From Clostridium sp. chh4-2 (GTDB lineage: Bacteria; Bacillota; Clostridia; Lachnospirales; Lachnospiraceae): 64,000 nt of DNA. The DNA is taken from positions 101,888 through 165,887 of the forward strand of contig NZ_PKUU01000014.1 in assembly GCF_002899675.1 (NCBI RefSeq), read 5' to 3'. The translations under genes and the position numbers were made by a program. Position 1 is the stretch's first letter; the number at the start of each line of letters is the position of its first letter. Positions 17,696 to 26,450 of this stretch are shown here, in pieces. The notes under the pieces are model-generated. The model did not search any database. It was not told the DNA's origin and saw nothing but the letters and a program-made list of their open reading frames with translations.

Positions 17696-18453
17696 TTATA
17701 ACGCAAGAAGACAGGAATCTTTTTCACAATTCCTGTGATAAAATCATCGAAAAAGAGCGGATGCGCCAGGGAATCGGCACTTTGGGGGAAAAGACCCTCC
17801 ATGCGGTGCTCAAGCATTATCTGGACCCCAGGGAAGAATATCATGAGAAGAGGTGCTGCGGTTTTGTGGCAGACATTCTGGCCGAGGGAGAGATTACGGA
17901 GATACAGACAAGAAGTTTTGATAAGCTGAGAAGGAAGCTGGATGTATTTTTGGAAAATTATGACGTGACCATAGTGTATCCGATTCCGGCTTTGAAATGG
18001 GTGATCTGGATCGACGAAGAGACCGGAGAGGTGACCGATAAGCGGAAATCCCCCAAAAAGGGATCTTATTATCACGCTTTTTACGAACTGTATAAGATCA
18101 AGCAGTATTTAAACCACCCCAATCTTCATCTGAGGCTGATGCTGATTAATATGGAAGAATACCGCCTGTTAAACGGCTGGAGCAGGGATAAAAAAAGAGG
18201 TTCCAGCCGGTATGACAGGATTCCGGTGGAGCTGGAAGATGAGCTGTACATTGCATCCGCCCCGGACTACGGTTTTTTTCTGCCGGAGTCGCTGCCGGAG
18301 GAATTTACTTCTGCGGAGTATGCCAAGTCCGCCAGGCTCACCCTGCGCCAGGCACAGACCGCTTTAAACGTACTGACTTATCTGGAAACTGTGGAACGGT
18401 CCGGGAAAAGAGGGCGCAGCATACTTTACCGGGCGCGTGTTAAGGTTTCGTAA
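17692..18453 (+). CDS. PD-(D/E)XK nuclease-like protein with C-terminal winged helix
   Basis: A 253-residue protein that I cannot assign to a named family. The first 95 residues carry the order of a PD-(D/E)XK nuclease core: Glu33 on a helix (LGEKTLHAVLKHYL), Asp61 (VADIL) and Glu70-Ile-Gln72 (TEIQTRSF), with Gln in the usual Lys place, a variant seen in some members. Residues 205-250 look like a winged helix (EYAKSARLTLRQAQTALNVL, then a basic wing). The ATG overlaps the stop of the OLD-ATPase gene by 4 bp, so the two products are made together and probably act together on DNA. The nuclease call is inference from motif order. Confidence 0.55.
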   Translation: MIITQEDRNLFHNSCDKIIEKERMRQGIGTLGEKTLHAVLKHYLDPREEYHEKRCCGFVADILAEGEITEIQTRSFDKLRRKLDVFLENYDVTIVYPIPALKWVIWIDEETGEVTDKRKSPKKGSYYHAFYELYKIKQYLNHPNLHLRLMLINMEEYRLLNGWSRDKKRGSSRYDRIPVELEDELYIASAPDYGFFLPESLPEEFTSAEYAKSARLTLRQAQTALNVLTYLETVERSGKRGRSILYRARVKVS

Positions 18454-18469
18454 AGATTATAATTTAGGC

Positions 18470-18497
18470 TTGCCTTTAAAAAAAGAGTTGCTATAAT
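18470..18497 (+). promoter_or_regulatory. Sigma-A promoter with extended -10 for the flavodoxin-like gene
   Basis: TTGCCT at 18470, 16 bp spacer, TGC then TATAAT at 18492. It lies 27 bp before the ATG. Confidence 0.7.
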
Positions 18498-18523
18498 GAT
18501 CTGTAATTGAAAGGAGCCTGAAT

Positions 18524-19033
18524 ATGATAAAAGCGGTTGTATATGAATCTCATACCGGATTTACCCGGAAGTATGCGAAAATACTGGGCAGGATGCTGGA
18601 TGTACCTGCATATACGATAAAAGAAGCGGAGAGAAGCCTAGGATCTCAATCGGAAGTGGTCTTTTTAGGATGGATCTGCGCAGGTAAAATCATGGGATAT
18701 GAACAGGCGGCCAGAAACTTTAGGATACAGGCGGTTGGCGCGGTGGGAATTTTATTCACAGAGGATAAGACGACGCAGAAATTGGCCGACGACAACCGGA
18801 TCAGCCATTGCCCTGTGTTCTATCTGCCGGGCGGTTACCGCCACGACCAGCTGGGAACCGTATACCGGATGATGGCAAAGATGATTCTCAGCAGCATGAT
18901 GAACAAACGGCAGAAAACAGAACGGGATGAAGTGCTGATCAGGGTGATGAGAGAGGGCGCGGATTTTGTTACGGTAGATAATCTGGAGCCAGTGATGCAT
19001 TTTATTCATGCGTGCTATGAAAAAGCGGTATAG
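18524..19033 (+). CDS. Flavodoxin-like domain protein
   Basis: A 169-residue protein with a flavodoxin-type start: strand MIKAVVYESHTGFTRKYA, where the SHTGFT turn resembles the FMN phosphate loop. A second strand-turn VVFLGWICAGKIMG follows, like the flavodoxin loop that stacks on the ring. It is related to the short flavodoxin-domain proteins common in Clostridia; the partner is unknown. It is a single-gene unit with a clear promoter upstream and the lysC promoter just after it. Confidence 0.7.
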   Translation: MIKAVVYESHTGFTRKYAKILGRMLDVPAYTIKEAERSLGSQSEVVFLGWICAGKIMGYEQAARNFRIQAVGAVGILFTEDKTTQKLADDNRISHCPVFYLPGGYRHDQLGTVYRMMAKMILSSMMNKRQKTERDEVLIRVMREGADFVTVDNLEPVMHFIHACYEKAV

Positions 19034-19052
19034 CAGAAAATCTTCAGAAGTA

Positions 19053-19081
19053 TTGACATTATTTAATTCTTACAGTATTAT
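19053..19081 (+). promoter_or_regulatory. Consensus sigma-A promoter for lysC
   Basis: TTGACA at 19053, exactly 17 bp, TATTAT at 19076. The 5' leader would be about 50 bases, too short for a lysine riboswitch. Confidence 0.8.
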
Positions 19082-19137
19082 TTTCGATAATACGGCCCTT
19101 TAGCAGCCGCAACGCTTACTGTGAGGAGAAAGAAGCC

Positions 19138-20460
19138 ATGAAAAAAGTTGTGAAATTTGGCGGCAGTTCATTAGCCAGCGCCAGACAGTTCAAAAAAGTA
19201 GGGGATATCATCCGTTCTGATAAAAGCAGGAGATACGTAATTCCGTCCGCACCCGGCAAGAGAAACGATAAAGATGAGAAGGTAACGGATATGCTTTACC
19301 GCTGCTATGATACTGCGGCGTCCGGCGGAAGCTATAAGAAGATTCTGGAAAAAATCAAATCCCGCTATCAGGAGATTATTGACGGCCTGGATCTGAATCT
19401 GAACCTGGATCATGAATTTGAAACCATTGAAGAGAACTTTATTGCAAAGGCCGGAAGAGATTACGCTGCTTCCCGCGGCGAGTATTTAAACGGCATTGTT
19501 ATGGCAAATTATCTGGGATATGAGTTTGTGGATGCGGCAGAGGTTGTTTTCTTTGACGAACACGGCAATTTCCTGGCAGATGAAACGAATAAAGAACTGT
19601 CGGAGCGCCTGGAACACGCGGATCACGCCGTTATTCCGGGATTTTACGGCTCTGTTTTACATGACGGTACGGTTAAGACATTTTCACGGGGCGGTTCCGA
19701 TGTGACAGGTTCCATCGTGGCTAAGGCAATTCATGCGGATATGTATGAAAACTGGACGGATGTGTCCGGCTTTTTAGTGGCGGATCCGAGAATTATCAAA
19801 GACCCTGAAGTGATTGAAACCATTACATACAGAGAGCTTAGAGAGCTTGCATATATGGGAGCCAGCGTTCTTCATGAAGACGCTATTTTCCCTGTGAGAA
19901 AAGAGGGAATCCCGATCAATATCCGCAATACCAATAAGCCGGAAGATAAGGGAACTCTGATTGTGGAAAGCACCTGTCGGAAGCCACGCTATACCATTAC
20001 GGGTGTGGCAGGCAAAAAGGGATTCTGTTCAATCAATATTGAAAAAGCCATGATGAACGCCGAAGTGGGATTTGGCAGAAAGGTGCTGGAAGTATTTGAG
20101 CGCTACGGCATTTCCTTTGAGCATATGCCGTCGGGAATCGATACGATGACCATCTTCGTTCATCAGGATGAATTCGTAGAATTTGAACAGTCTGTAATCG
20201 CCGGAATCCATCGCGCGGTGGAACCGGATTTTGTGGATCTGGAATCCGACCTGGCTCTGATCGCTGTCGTTGGACGCGGTATGAGGGCGACGAGAGGCAC
20301 AGCGGGACGTATTTTCTCGGCTCTTGCCCACGCACGGGTCAATGTTAAGATGATCGATCAGGGCTCCAGTGAACTGAACATCATCATCGGTGTTAAAAAT
20401 TCCGATTTTGAAGATGCCATCAAAGCGATTTATGACATCTTCATTACGGCTGAGATTTAA
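19138..20460 (+). CDS. lysC: Aspartate kinase (monofunctional)
   Basis: A 440-residue enzyme for the first step of the lysine, threonine and methionine pathway (aspartate to 4-phosphoaspartate). The start KKVVKFGGSSLASA is the kinase signature; the catalytic region includes SRGGSDVTGSIVAK and the C-terminal 150 residues contain two ACT-type regulatory domains (ITGVAGKKGFCSINIE and LIAVVGRGM). The ATG follows GAGGAG. It has a consensus promoter and a terminator of its own, so it is a single-gene unit with no riboswitch visible; feedback by an amino acid through the ACT domains is expected from the family. Confidence 0.93.
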   Translation: MKKVVKFGGSSLASARQFKKVGDIIRSDKSRRYVIPSAPGKRNDKDEKVTDMLYRCYDTAASGGSYKKILEKIKSRYQEIIDGLDLNLNLDHEFETIEENFIAKAGRDYAASRGEYLNGIVMANYLGYEFVDAAEVVFFDEHGNFLADETNKELSERLEHADHAVIPGFYGSVLHDGTVKTFSRGGSDVTGSIVAKAIHADMYENWTDVSGFLVADPRIIKDPEVIETITYRELRELAYMGASVLHEDAIFPVRKEGIPINIRNTNKPEDKGTLIVESTCRKPRYTITGVAGKKGFCSINIEKAMMNAEVGFGRKVLEVFERYGISFEHMPSGIDTMTIFVHQDEFVEFEQSVIAGIHRAVEPDFVDLESDLALIAVVGRGMRATRGTAGRIFSALAHARVNVKMIDQGSSELNIIIGVKNSDFEDAIKAIYDIFITAEI

Positions 20461-20476
20461 AGTACAGGACGAATAT

Positions 20477-20499
20477 GGCTGCCAACCGGGCAGCCTTTT
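20477..20499 (+). terminator. Rho-independent terminator of lysC
   Basis: GGCTGCC, loop, GGGCAGCC, then TTTT. It starts 16 bp after the lysC stop. Confidence 0.85.
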
Positions 20500-20550
20500 C
20501 GTGTTTGGATCAGGGGAACTATTAAATTAAAATACAGGAGGTAGCAAAGT

Positions 20551-21660
20551 ATGCAATATCGCACGTTTGGCAGCACAGGGGTTAGGGTTTCCGCATTGGG
20601 GTTTGGAGCTATGCGTCTTCCGGTTCTTCCGGATGGAACGGCTGATGAACAGGAATCCATCCGCATGATCCGTCATGCAATTGACAATGGGGTGAATTAT
20701 GTGGATACCGCATATCCTTACATGAATGGAACCAGCGAACTGATCGTAGGAAAAGCTCTGAAGGACGGTTACCGGGAAAAGATATATCTGGCCGACAAAC
20801 TTCCTGTTTGGAAGGTGGAGGAAGAGGGAGATTTTGAAAAGGTTCTGGAGGAACAGCTTCAGAAGCTGGATGTGGAATCCATTGATTTTTACCTGCTTCA
20901 TGCGCTGGATCGAGGAAGATTTGAGGAAAAGGTGAAGAAACTCCATCTGGTAGACCACATGATCGAGGCGAAAAAAGCAGGTAAAATTAAGCATATGGGA
21001 TTTTCTTTCCACGATGATTATGAGACATTTAAGGAGATTATCGATTATACGGACGCCTGGGATTTCTGCCAGATCCAGTATAATTACATCAATACCGATT
21101 ATCAGGCAGGCCAGACGGGACTGGAATATGCGGCTTCCAAGGGCCTGGGAGTGGTTGTCATGGAACCCCTTTTAGGAGGCCGTCTGGTGCAGCTTTCCAA
21201 CCATGTGGCGGAAGCGTTTACCGTGGAAAAGACCGCGGTGGAACACGCTCTTGATTTTGTGTGGGATCAGGAGCATGTCAGCCTTCTTTTAAGCGGAATG
21301 AGCACGTTTGAACAGGTGGAGGACAATTTAAAATACGCGGACGCCAGCTCAAAAGGAATGCTTTCAGATGAAGAGAGGGCCTGCTATGTGAAGGCGAAAG
21401 AGATCTTTGACAAGATGGCTTTGGTGCGCTGTACTGCATGTGAATACTGTATGCCATGTCCATTTGGCCTGAATATACCGGAAATTTTCAAAACATATAA
21501 TAACTTTGGCGTCCGGGGGAAAGATAAGGCAAAAGTGGAATACGATGCATTGGAAGTGAAGGCGGACGCCTGCCGTTCCTGCCATCACTGCGAGAAAGAA
21601 TGTCCGCAGCACATCGAGGTAAGCCAGGTGATGAAGGATATTGCGAAACTGTTCGCATAG
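20551..21660 (+). CDS. Aldo/keto reductase with C-terminal 4Fe-4S ferredoxin-like domain
   Basis: A 369-residue oxidoreductase. Residues 1-280 form the TIM-barrel aldo/keto reductase domain: FGAMRLP, the Asp of NYVDTAYPYMNGTSE with its catalytic Tyr, and IDFYLLHAL. The last 80 residues hold two cysteine groups, CTACEYCMPCPFGLNIP and CRSCHHCEKECPQHI, the pattern of a bacterial-type ferredoxin module. Such Fe-S aldo/keto reductases are common in anaerobes and are thought to link ferredoxin to carbonyl reduction; substrate unknown. AGGAGGT precedes the ATG by about 9 bp. Confidence 0.88.
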   Translation: MQYRTFGSTGVRVSALGFGAMRLPVLPDGTADEQESIRMIRHAIDNGVNYVDTAYPYMNGTSELIVGKALKDGYREKIYLADKLPVWKVEEEGDFEKVLEEQLQKLDVESIDFYLLHALDRGRFEEKVKKLHLVDHMIEAKKAGKIKHMGFSFHDDYETFKEIIDYTDAWDFCQIQYNYINTDYQAGQTGLEYAASKGLGVVVMEPLLGGRLVQLSNHVAEAFTVEKTAVEHALDFVWDQEHVSLLLSGMSTFEQVEDNLKYADASSKGMLSDEERACYVKAKEIFDKMALVRCTACEYCMPCPFGLNIPEIFKTYNNFGVRGKDKAKVEYDALEVKADACRSCHHCEKECPQHIEVSQVMKDIAKLFA

Positions 21661-21742
21661 GCACTGTTTCCCGGTTGTATTTTGGGACAAAATCGTGTAA
21701 ATTATATAAAAAACCGTCCATACGGAAGAAGGAGAGAATATT

Positions 21743-22111
21743 ATGAATGAAAATGCAGTAGAATTATTTGATATGAAGGTTGCCCATGTGGGAATCAATG
21801 CGGCAAATGCAGAAGAAGGAAGCGGCTGGGCAGACCAGTTTGCAGCACTGATGGGACTTCCAAAAAGAGAGACCCCTGTTTCTTATTTCTCAGGAGACCT
21901 GGTGGAGATCATGAAGCAGAACGGACGCGGAGCTAAGGGACATATCGGCTTTACGGTGAACAACTGTGAAAAGGCTATGGAGTTCTTTGCAGCCCGCGGC
22001 ATGAAGTTTGTGGAAGAAACCAAGAAGTTTGATGAAAACGGCGCCTGCACATTCGTATATTTTGAGGGAGAAATCGGTGGATTTGCAATTCACATGATTC
22101 AGGCCGATTAA
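21743..22111 (+). CDS. VOC (glyoxalase-fold) domain protein
   Basis: A 122-residue protein made of two beta-alpha-beta-beta-beta repeats: FDMKVAHVGINAAN... and GHIGFTVNNCEKAMEFFAARG..., ending FVYFEGEIGGFAIHM. This is the vicinal-oxygen-chelate fold. Its metal-like residues (His in VAHVGI, Glu in VEIMK, His in GHIGF, and Glu in YFEGE) suggest it can bind a divalent cation. Similar domains occur fused to KDPG-type aldolases in related bacteria, so a role in sugar-acid metabolism is possible. It ends 1 bp before the next gene and is probably co-transcribed with it. Confidence 0.75.
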   Translation: MNENAVELFDMKVAHVGINAANAEEGSGWADQFAALMGLPKRETPVSYFSGDLVEIMKQNGRGAKGHIGFTVNNCEKAMEFFAARGMKFVEETKKFDENGACTFVYFEGEIGGFAIHMIQAD

Positions 22112-22112
22112 T

Positions 22113-23342
22113 ATGGGAAAAGTAGTAATTATAGGCGGCGGGGCGGCCGGCATGGCTGCAGGAATCGCCGCCGCCGGCCACGGCCACGAAGTCCATATCT
22201 ATGAGAAGAATGAAAAACTGGGAAAAAAGATATTTATCACCGGAAAAGGGCGCTGCAATGTGACCAACGCCTGTGATATGGAAACTCTTTTTCAGAGTGT
22301 GGTGACCAATTCCAAGTTTCTTTACAGCAGTTTTTACGGATTTAACAATTATGACGTCATGGACCTGGTTGAATCGGCGGGATGTCCGCTGAAGACGGAA
22401 CGCGGAAACCGTGTTTTTCCGGTATCGGACAAGTCCTCTGATATTATAAGCGCTTTTTCCCGGAAACTCAGGGAGCTTGGCGTGGAGATCCACCTTCATG
22501 AGGAAGTGAAGGAACTGATTGTGGAAGACGGGATCTGCAAGGGAATTCTTCTGAAAAAGAACCGGGGAAAAGTCAGCGCGGATGCCGTGATCGTAGCCAC
22601 GGGAGGGCTGTCTTATCCGACCACCGGTTCCACCGGAGACGGATATCAGTTCGCCAAATCGGCCGGGCACAGCATCACGGAATTATCTCCTGCTCTGGTG
22701 CCGTTTGAAACGAAGGAAACTGTCGTAAAAGACCTTCAGGGACTGGCTTTAAAGAATGTGGAAGTGACTATTTTAAAGGGCGGAAAGGAATTATACCGGG
22801 AATTTGGCGAGATGCTGTTCACCCATTTCGGTGTCAGCGGCCCGGTTTTACTGAGCGCCAGCAGCTATGCGGCAAAGGAACTGAAAAAAGGGCCATTAAC
22901 CCTGTCCATCGACTTGAAGCCAGCTCTTTCGGAAGAGCAGCTGGATGCCCGGATTTTAAGGGAGTTTGAAGGCGCGATCAACAAGCGCTTTAAGAACGCC
23001 CTGGTACACCTTTATCCGTCTAAGATGATACCGGTCATGATTGAACGAAGCGGAATAAACCCTGAAAAAAAGGTCAATGAGATCACACGGCAGGAACGGC
23101 AGAAACTGATTGATCTGACAAAACATTTTTGTCTGACTCTCGTCTCGTTAAGAGACTATAAAGAGGCGATCATCACCCAGGGAGGCGTGGAGGTTAAGGA
23201 GATCAATCCTAAAACTCTGGAATCCAAACTGGTGAAACAGCTTTATTTCGCCGGGGAAGTGCTGGATGTGGACGCTGTGACGGGAGGATTCAATCTTCAG
23301 GTGGCATGGTCAACCGGCTGGGCCGCAGGTTCGGCGGTCTGA
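22113..23342 (+). CDS. NAD(P)/FAD-dependent oxidoreductase (HI0933/YhiN family)
   Basis: A 409-residue flavoprotein. The N-terminal dinucleotide fold has GGGAAGMAAGIAA followed by an acidic strand end (HIYEKNEKLGKK) and the family tag GKGRCNVTN near residue 45. The second FAD region reads ADAVIVATGGLSYPTTGSTG, and the C-terminus has GEVLDVDAVTGGFNLQ, all standard for the HI0933 group. The reaction of this family is not established. It starts 1 bp after the VOC gene and lies 26 bp before cmk. Confidence 0.88.
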   Translation: MGKVVIIGGGAAGMAAGIAAAGHGHEVHIYEKNEKLGKKIFITGKGRCNVTNACDMETLFQSVVTNSKFLYSSFYGFNNYDVMDLVESAGCPLKTERGNRVFPVSDKSSDIISAFSRKLRELGVEIHLHEEVKELIVEDGICKGILLKKNRGKVSADAVIVATGGLSYPTTGSTGDGYQFAKSAGHSITELSPALVPFETKETVVKDLQGLALKNVEVTILKGGKELYREFGEMLFTHFGVSGPVLLSASSYAAKELKKGPLTLSIDLKPALSEEQLDARILREFEGAINKRFKNALVHLYPSKMIPVMIERSGINPEKKVNEITRQERQKLIDLTKHFCLTLVSLRDYKEAIITQGGVEVKEINPKTLESKLVKQLYFAGEVLDVDAVTGGFNLQVAWSTGWAAGSAV

Positions 23343-23368
23343 CTTATGGATAAATTGAGGGAGGATGC

Positions 23369-24073
23369 ATGAATATGCAGAGGAAAAATAATTTTAATAT
23401 CGCTGTCGATGGTCCCGCAGGAGCCGGTAAAAGTACAATCGCTAAGTCAGTTGCTAAGAAATTGGGCTTTATCTATGTGGACACAGGCGCCATGTACCGC
23501 GCTCTGGCCCTGCACTTTTTAAGGCTGGGAATTGATCCGTCCGCAGAGGACAAAATCGCGGAAGCCTGTAAGGATGTGGATGTCACAATCCGCTATCAGG
23601 ACGGCGTGCAGCAGGTGATCTTAAACGGCGAGGATGTTTCCGGACTGATCCGTACCGAAGAGGTGGGCAATATGGCTTCTGCCACCAGCATTTACCGGCC
23701 GGTCCGGGAAAAACTGCTGGATTTACAGAGAAATCTGGCGGCGTCTTCTGACGTAATTATGGACGGCCGCGATATCGGAACCTGTGTGCTTCCCAATGCG
23801 GATGCGAAGATTTACCTGACCGCCAGCAGCCATGTCAGGGCCCAAAGGCGCTATAAAGAGCTGGCAGAAAAAGGTGTTGTGTGTAATTTGGAAGAAATTG
23901 AGCAAGATATAATAGAGAGGGACCAGCGTGACATGAACCGGGAGATCGCCCCGCTTATGCAGGCGCCGGATGCGATTCTGGTGGATGGATCGGATATGAG
24001 CATTGACCAGGTAATCGATGCCATCATCCAGGTAGCGGTATCACGCGGGCTTGTGGTGGCCGGATGGAAGTAA
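23369..24073 (+). CDS. cmk: Cytidylate kinase
   Basis: A 234-residue kinase that phosphorylates CMP and dCMP with ATP. The P-loop is GPAGAGKST near residue 17, followed by YVDTGAMYRALAL, DGRDIGTCVLPNADAKIYL and the lid RDQRDMNRE, all diagnostic. Two in-frame ATGs (23369 and 23375) sit behind GAGGGAGG; I kept the first. Its last 10 bp overlap ispH. The cmk-ispH-rpsA order is conserved in Clostridia. Confidence 0.93.
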   Translation: MNMQRKNNFNIAVDGPAGAGKSTIAKSVAKKLGFIYVDTGAMYRALALHFLRLGIDPSAEDKIAEACKDVDVTIRYQDGVQQVILNGEDVSGLIRTEEVGNMASATSIYRPVREKLLDLQRNLAASSDVIMDGRDIGTCVLPNADAKIYLTASSHVRAQRRYKELAEKGVVCNLEEIEQDIIERDQRDMNREIAPLMQAPDAILVDGSDMSIDQVIDAIIQVAVSRGLVVAGWK

Positions 24074-24915
24074 TCGTTGCGAAGACAGCCGGTTTCTGTT
24101 TTGGTGTAAAGCGCGCTGTGGAAAAGGTATATGAGCAGATTCAGGTAGCGGACCGGCCCATCTATACCTATGGCCCTATTATACACAACGAAGAGGTTGT
24201 AAAAGATTTAGAAGAAAAGGGAGTTCAGGTTTTAAACTCTTTAGAGGAGCTTGAAAATCTGGAATCCGGAATCGTTGTAATCCGTTCGCATGGAGTAGGA
24301 AAACATATTTATGATCTTTTGAAATCAAAAAATATTGACATTGTAGATGCAACCTGCCCGTTTGTCACGAAAATCCACAGGATTGTTGAAGAGCAAAAGG
24401 CGGCGGGACGCAGAGTTATCATCATTGGAAATGAGCACCATCCGGAAGTGGAGGGAATCAAGGGCTGGGGAGATGCATCCACCATTGTGCTGGAAACACC
24501 CGAGCAAGTTGATAATTTGGCCTTTCCGGAGGGCGAAAAGCTGTGTATCGTGTCTCAGACGACATTTAATTACAATAAATTTCAAGAATTAGTTGAAAAA
24601 ATTTCAAAAAAGGGTTATGATATACTTGTTTTAAATACGATTTGCAATGCAACACAGGAAAGACAAGTGGAGGCAAAACGTATTGCGTCTGAAGTGGATG
24701 CCATGATTGTGATTGGCGGAAAGAACAGTTCCAACACTCAGAAGCTGTACGACATCTGTAAAAAAGAATGTAAAAACACTTGCTATATCCAGACACTAAG
24801 CGATTTAAATCCTGAAAGTGTAACTTCTGTGCGCAGCGTAGGTATTACAGCAGGGGCTTCAACCCCCAATTATATTATTGAGGAGGTTCATACTAATGTC
24901 AGAGTTAAGTTTTGA
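24064..24915 (+). CDS. ispH: 4-hydroxy-3-methylbut-2-enyl diphosphate reductase
   Basis: A 283-residue Fe-S enzyme for the last step of the methylerythritol-phosphate route to isoprenoids. The three cluster cysteines are present: Cys12 (AKTAGFCFGVKRAV), Cys in VDATCPFV, and Cys in VLNTICNATQERQ. Other signatures are GPIIHNEEVV, GNEHHPEVEG and GITAGASTPNYIIEEV. The length is that of the stand-alone form. It overlaps cmk by 10 bp and the S1 gene by 20 bp; in some Clostridia IspH and S1 are a single fused protein, while here a frame change separates them. Confidence 0.94.
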   Translation: MEVIVAKTAGFCFGVKRAVEKVYEQIQVADRPIYTYGPIIHNEEVVKDLEEKGVQVLNSLEELENLESGIVVIRSHGVGKHIYDLLKSKNIDIVDATCPFVTKIHRIVEEQKAAGRRVIIIGNEHHPEVEGIKGWGDASTIVLETPEQVDNLAFPEGEKLCIVSQTTFNYNKFQELVEKISKKGYDILVLNTICNATQERQVEAKRIASEVDAMIVIGGKNSSNTQKLYDICKKECKNTCYIQTLSDLNPESVTSVRSVGITAGASTPNYIIEEVHTNVRVKF

Positions 24916-26023
24916 ACAAATGTTAGAAGAATCATTAAAAACAATACGTACAGGAGAGGTTGTCACTGGTAAGGTCATCGATGTTAAAGAAGATGAAATC
25001 GTCTTGAATATAGGCTATAAATCCGATGGTATTATCACTCGTAATGAATATACCAATGAGCCAAATGTTGATTTGACAACTCTTGTACACGTAGGTGAAG
25101 AGATGGAAGCAAAAGTCGTTAAAGTTAACGACGGCGAAGGCCAGGTGGCATTGTCTTATAAGAGACTTGCTGCAGACAGAGGCAACAAGAAATTAGAAGA
25201 GGCTTTTAACAATCAGGAAGTTCTCACCGCTAAAGTCGCTCAGGTACTTGACGGTGGATTAAGCGTTGTGATTGACGAAGCCAGAATCTTCATTCCTGCA
25301 AGCCTTGTTTCCGATACTTATGAGAGAGATCTTTCCAAGTACGCAGGAAAAGACATTGAATTTGTGATTACTGAATTCAATCCTAAGAGAAGAAGAGTCA
25401 TCGGCGACCGCAAACAGCTGATGGTAGCTAAGAAAGCTGCTCTTCAGAAAGAATTATTCGAAAGAATCCACGTTGGCGACACAGTAGACGGCGTTGTTAA
25501 GAACGTTACCGATTTCGGCGCATTTATCGATCTTGGCGGAGCAGACGGACTGCTTCACATCTCCGAGATGTCCTGGGGACGTGTGGAAAGCCCTAAGAAA
25601 GTTTTCAAAGCCGGAGATCAGGTTAAGACTTTAATCAAAGATATTACCGGCGAGAAGATTGCGCTGAGCCTGAAGTTCCCGGAACTGAATCCATGGGCTA
25701 ACGCAGCTGAGAAATATGCAGTAGGCAATATCGTGATCGGAAGAGTTGCACGTATGACCGACTTCGGCGCATTCGTGGAATTAGAGCCAGGCGTAGATGC
25801 CCTGCTTCACGTATCTCAGATTTCCAGAGAACACGTAGAGAAACCTTCCGATGTTTTAAATGTTGGACAGGAAATCGAAGCACAGGTTGTTGACTTCAAC
25901 GAAGAAGACAGAAAGATCAGCCTGAGCATGAAAGTTTTACAGGCAGCTGCTGAAGCTCCTGTGGAAGATGACAGTGATGTTGCAGATGTTGACATCGATG
26001 CTGTAGCTTCTTCTGAAGAATAA
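24896..26023 (+). CDS. rpsA: Ribosomal protein S1-like RNA-binding protein
   Basis: A 375-residue protein with four S1 (OB-fold) domains at about residues 15-85, 102-165, 185-253 and 270-340. Domains 3 and 4 have the clearest signatures (VTDFGAFIDLGGADGLLHIS and MTDFGAFVELEPGVDALLHV). The acidic tail is DDSDVADVDIDAVASSEE. It likely helps mRNA bind the ribosome. Four domains, not six, is typical for this group in low-GC Gram-positives. I place the start at the ATG at 24896, 9 bp after TTGAGGAGG, rather than at 24878, which lies before that site. The start is inside the end of ispH, implying translational coupling. Confidence 0.9.
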   Translation: MSELSFEQMLEESLKTIRTGEVVTGKVIDVKEDEIVLNIGYKSDGIITRNEYTNEPNVDLTTLVHVGEEMEAKVVKVNDGEGQVALSYKRLAADRGNKKLEEAFNNQEVLTAKVAQVLDGGLSVVIDEARIFIPASLVSDTYERDLSKYAGKDIEFVITEFNPKRRRVIGDRKQLMVAKKAALQKELFERIHVGDTVDGVVKNVTDFGAFIDLGGADGLLHISEMSWGRVESPKKVFKAGDQVKTLIKDITGEKIALSLKFPELNPWANAAEKYAVGNIVIGRVARMTDFGAFVELEPGVDALLHVSQISREHVEKPSDVLNVGQEIEAQVVDFNEEDRKISLSMKVLQAAAEAPVEDDSDVADVDIDAVASSEE

Positions 26024-26037
26024 GATGAATAATGGAA

Positions 26038-26073
26038 AGACCTCACTGCTTTGCGGCGGTGGGGTCTTTTTTT
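26038..26073 (+). terminator. Terminator of the cmk-ispH-rpsA operon
   Basis: AGACCTCACTGC and GCGGCGGTGGGGTCT pair, followed by seven T. It starts 14 bp after the rpsA stop. Confidence 0.85.
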
Positions 26074-26127
26074 GTGGTGTGGCTTCAAAGTGGGGGATTG
26101 GCCGGGGCCGGGGGCGGGAGGAGAAAC

Positions 26128-26423
26128 GCCGGAAAGAAGGGGAACCCAAGGCGGGCGGCGGAAGGAATTCGAGAAATGGGGATTCGGGATTCGCCCCTAA
26201 GATGTACTAAGACCCACAAGGACAAAAAGAGGCGGGCCAGCGCCATTCGCAGTGAACTCTTGATGACTTCACTGCTCAGCGGCGCTTTACAAACTGATTC
26301 GGAATTCAGTTTGTACCCGCCTCTTTTTGCCCTTGCGGGTCTAAGTACAACTAAGGGGTTCCATACGATCCCCATTTCTCGAATTTCTTCCGCCGCCCGC
26401 CTTGGGTTCCCCTTCTTTCCGGC
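26128..26423 (+). repeat. Large branched palindromic element, copy A (296 bp)
   Basis: The outer arms of 57 bp, starting GCCGGAAAGAAGGGGAACCC and ending with its complement at 26423, pair with one G-T wobble. Inside is a bulged region (GATTCGGGATTCG against TTCCATACGATC), a second long stem ending GGACAAAAAGAGGCGGG, and at the tip two hairpins: GCAGTGAA/TTCACTGC closed by AGCGCC/GGCGCT, and ACAAACTGA/TCAGTTTGT. A folded strand would be a Y-shaped molecule. Frames run through it because palindromes lack stops, but no protein is recognisable. It lies after the rpsA terminator. Confidence 0.85.
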
Positions 26424-26450
26424 TGTGCTTTGGCTGGCTGAGGAATTTTA

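Noticed and set aside
19082..19137. Lysine riboswitch before lysC
   Set aside because: The promoter leaves only about 50 bases of leader, far less than the roughly 170 needed.
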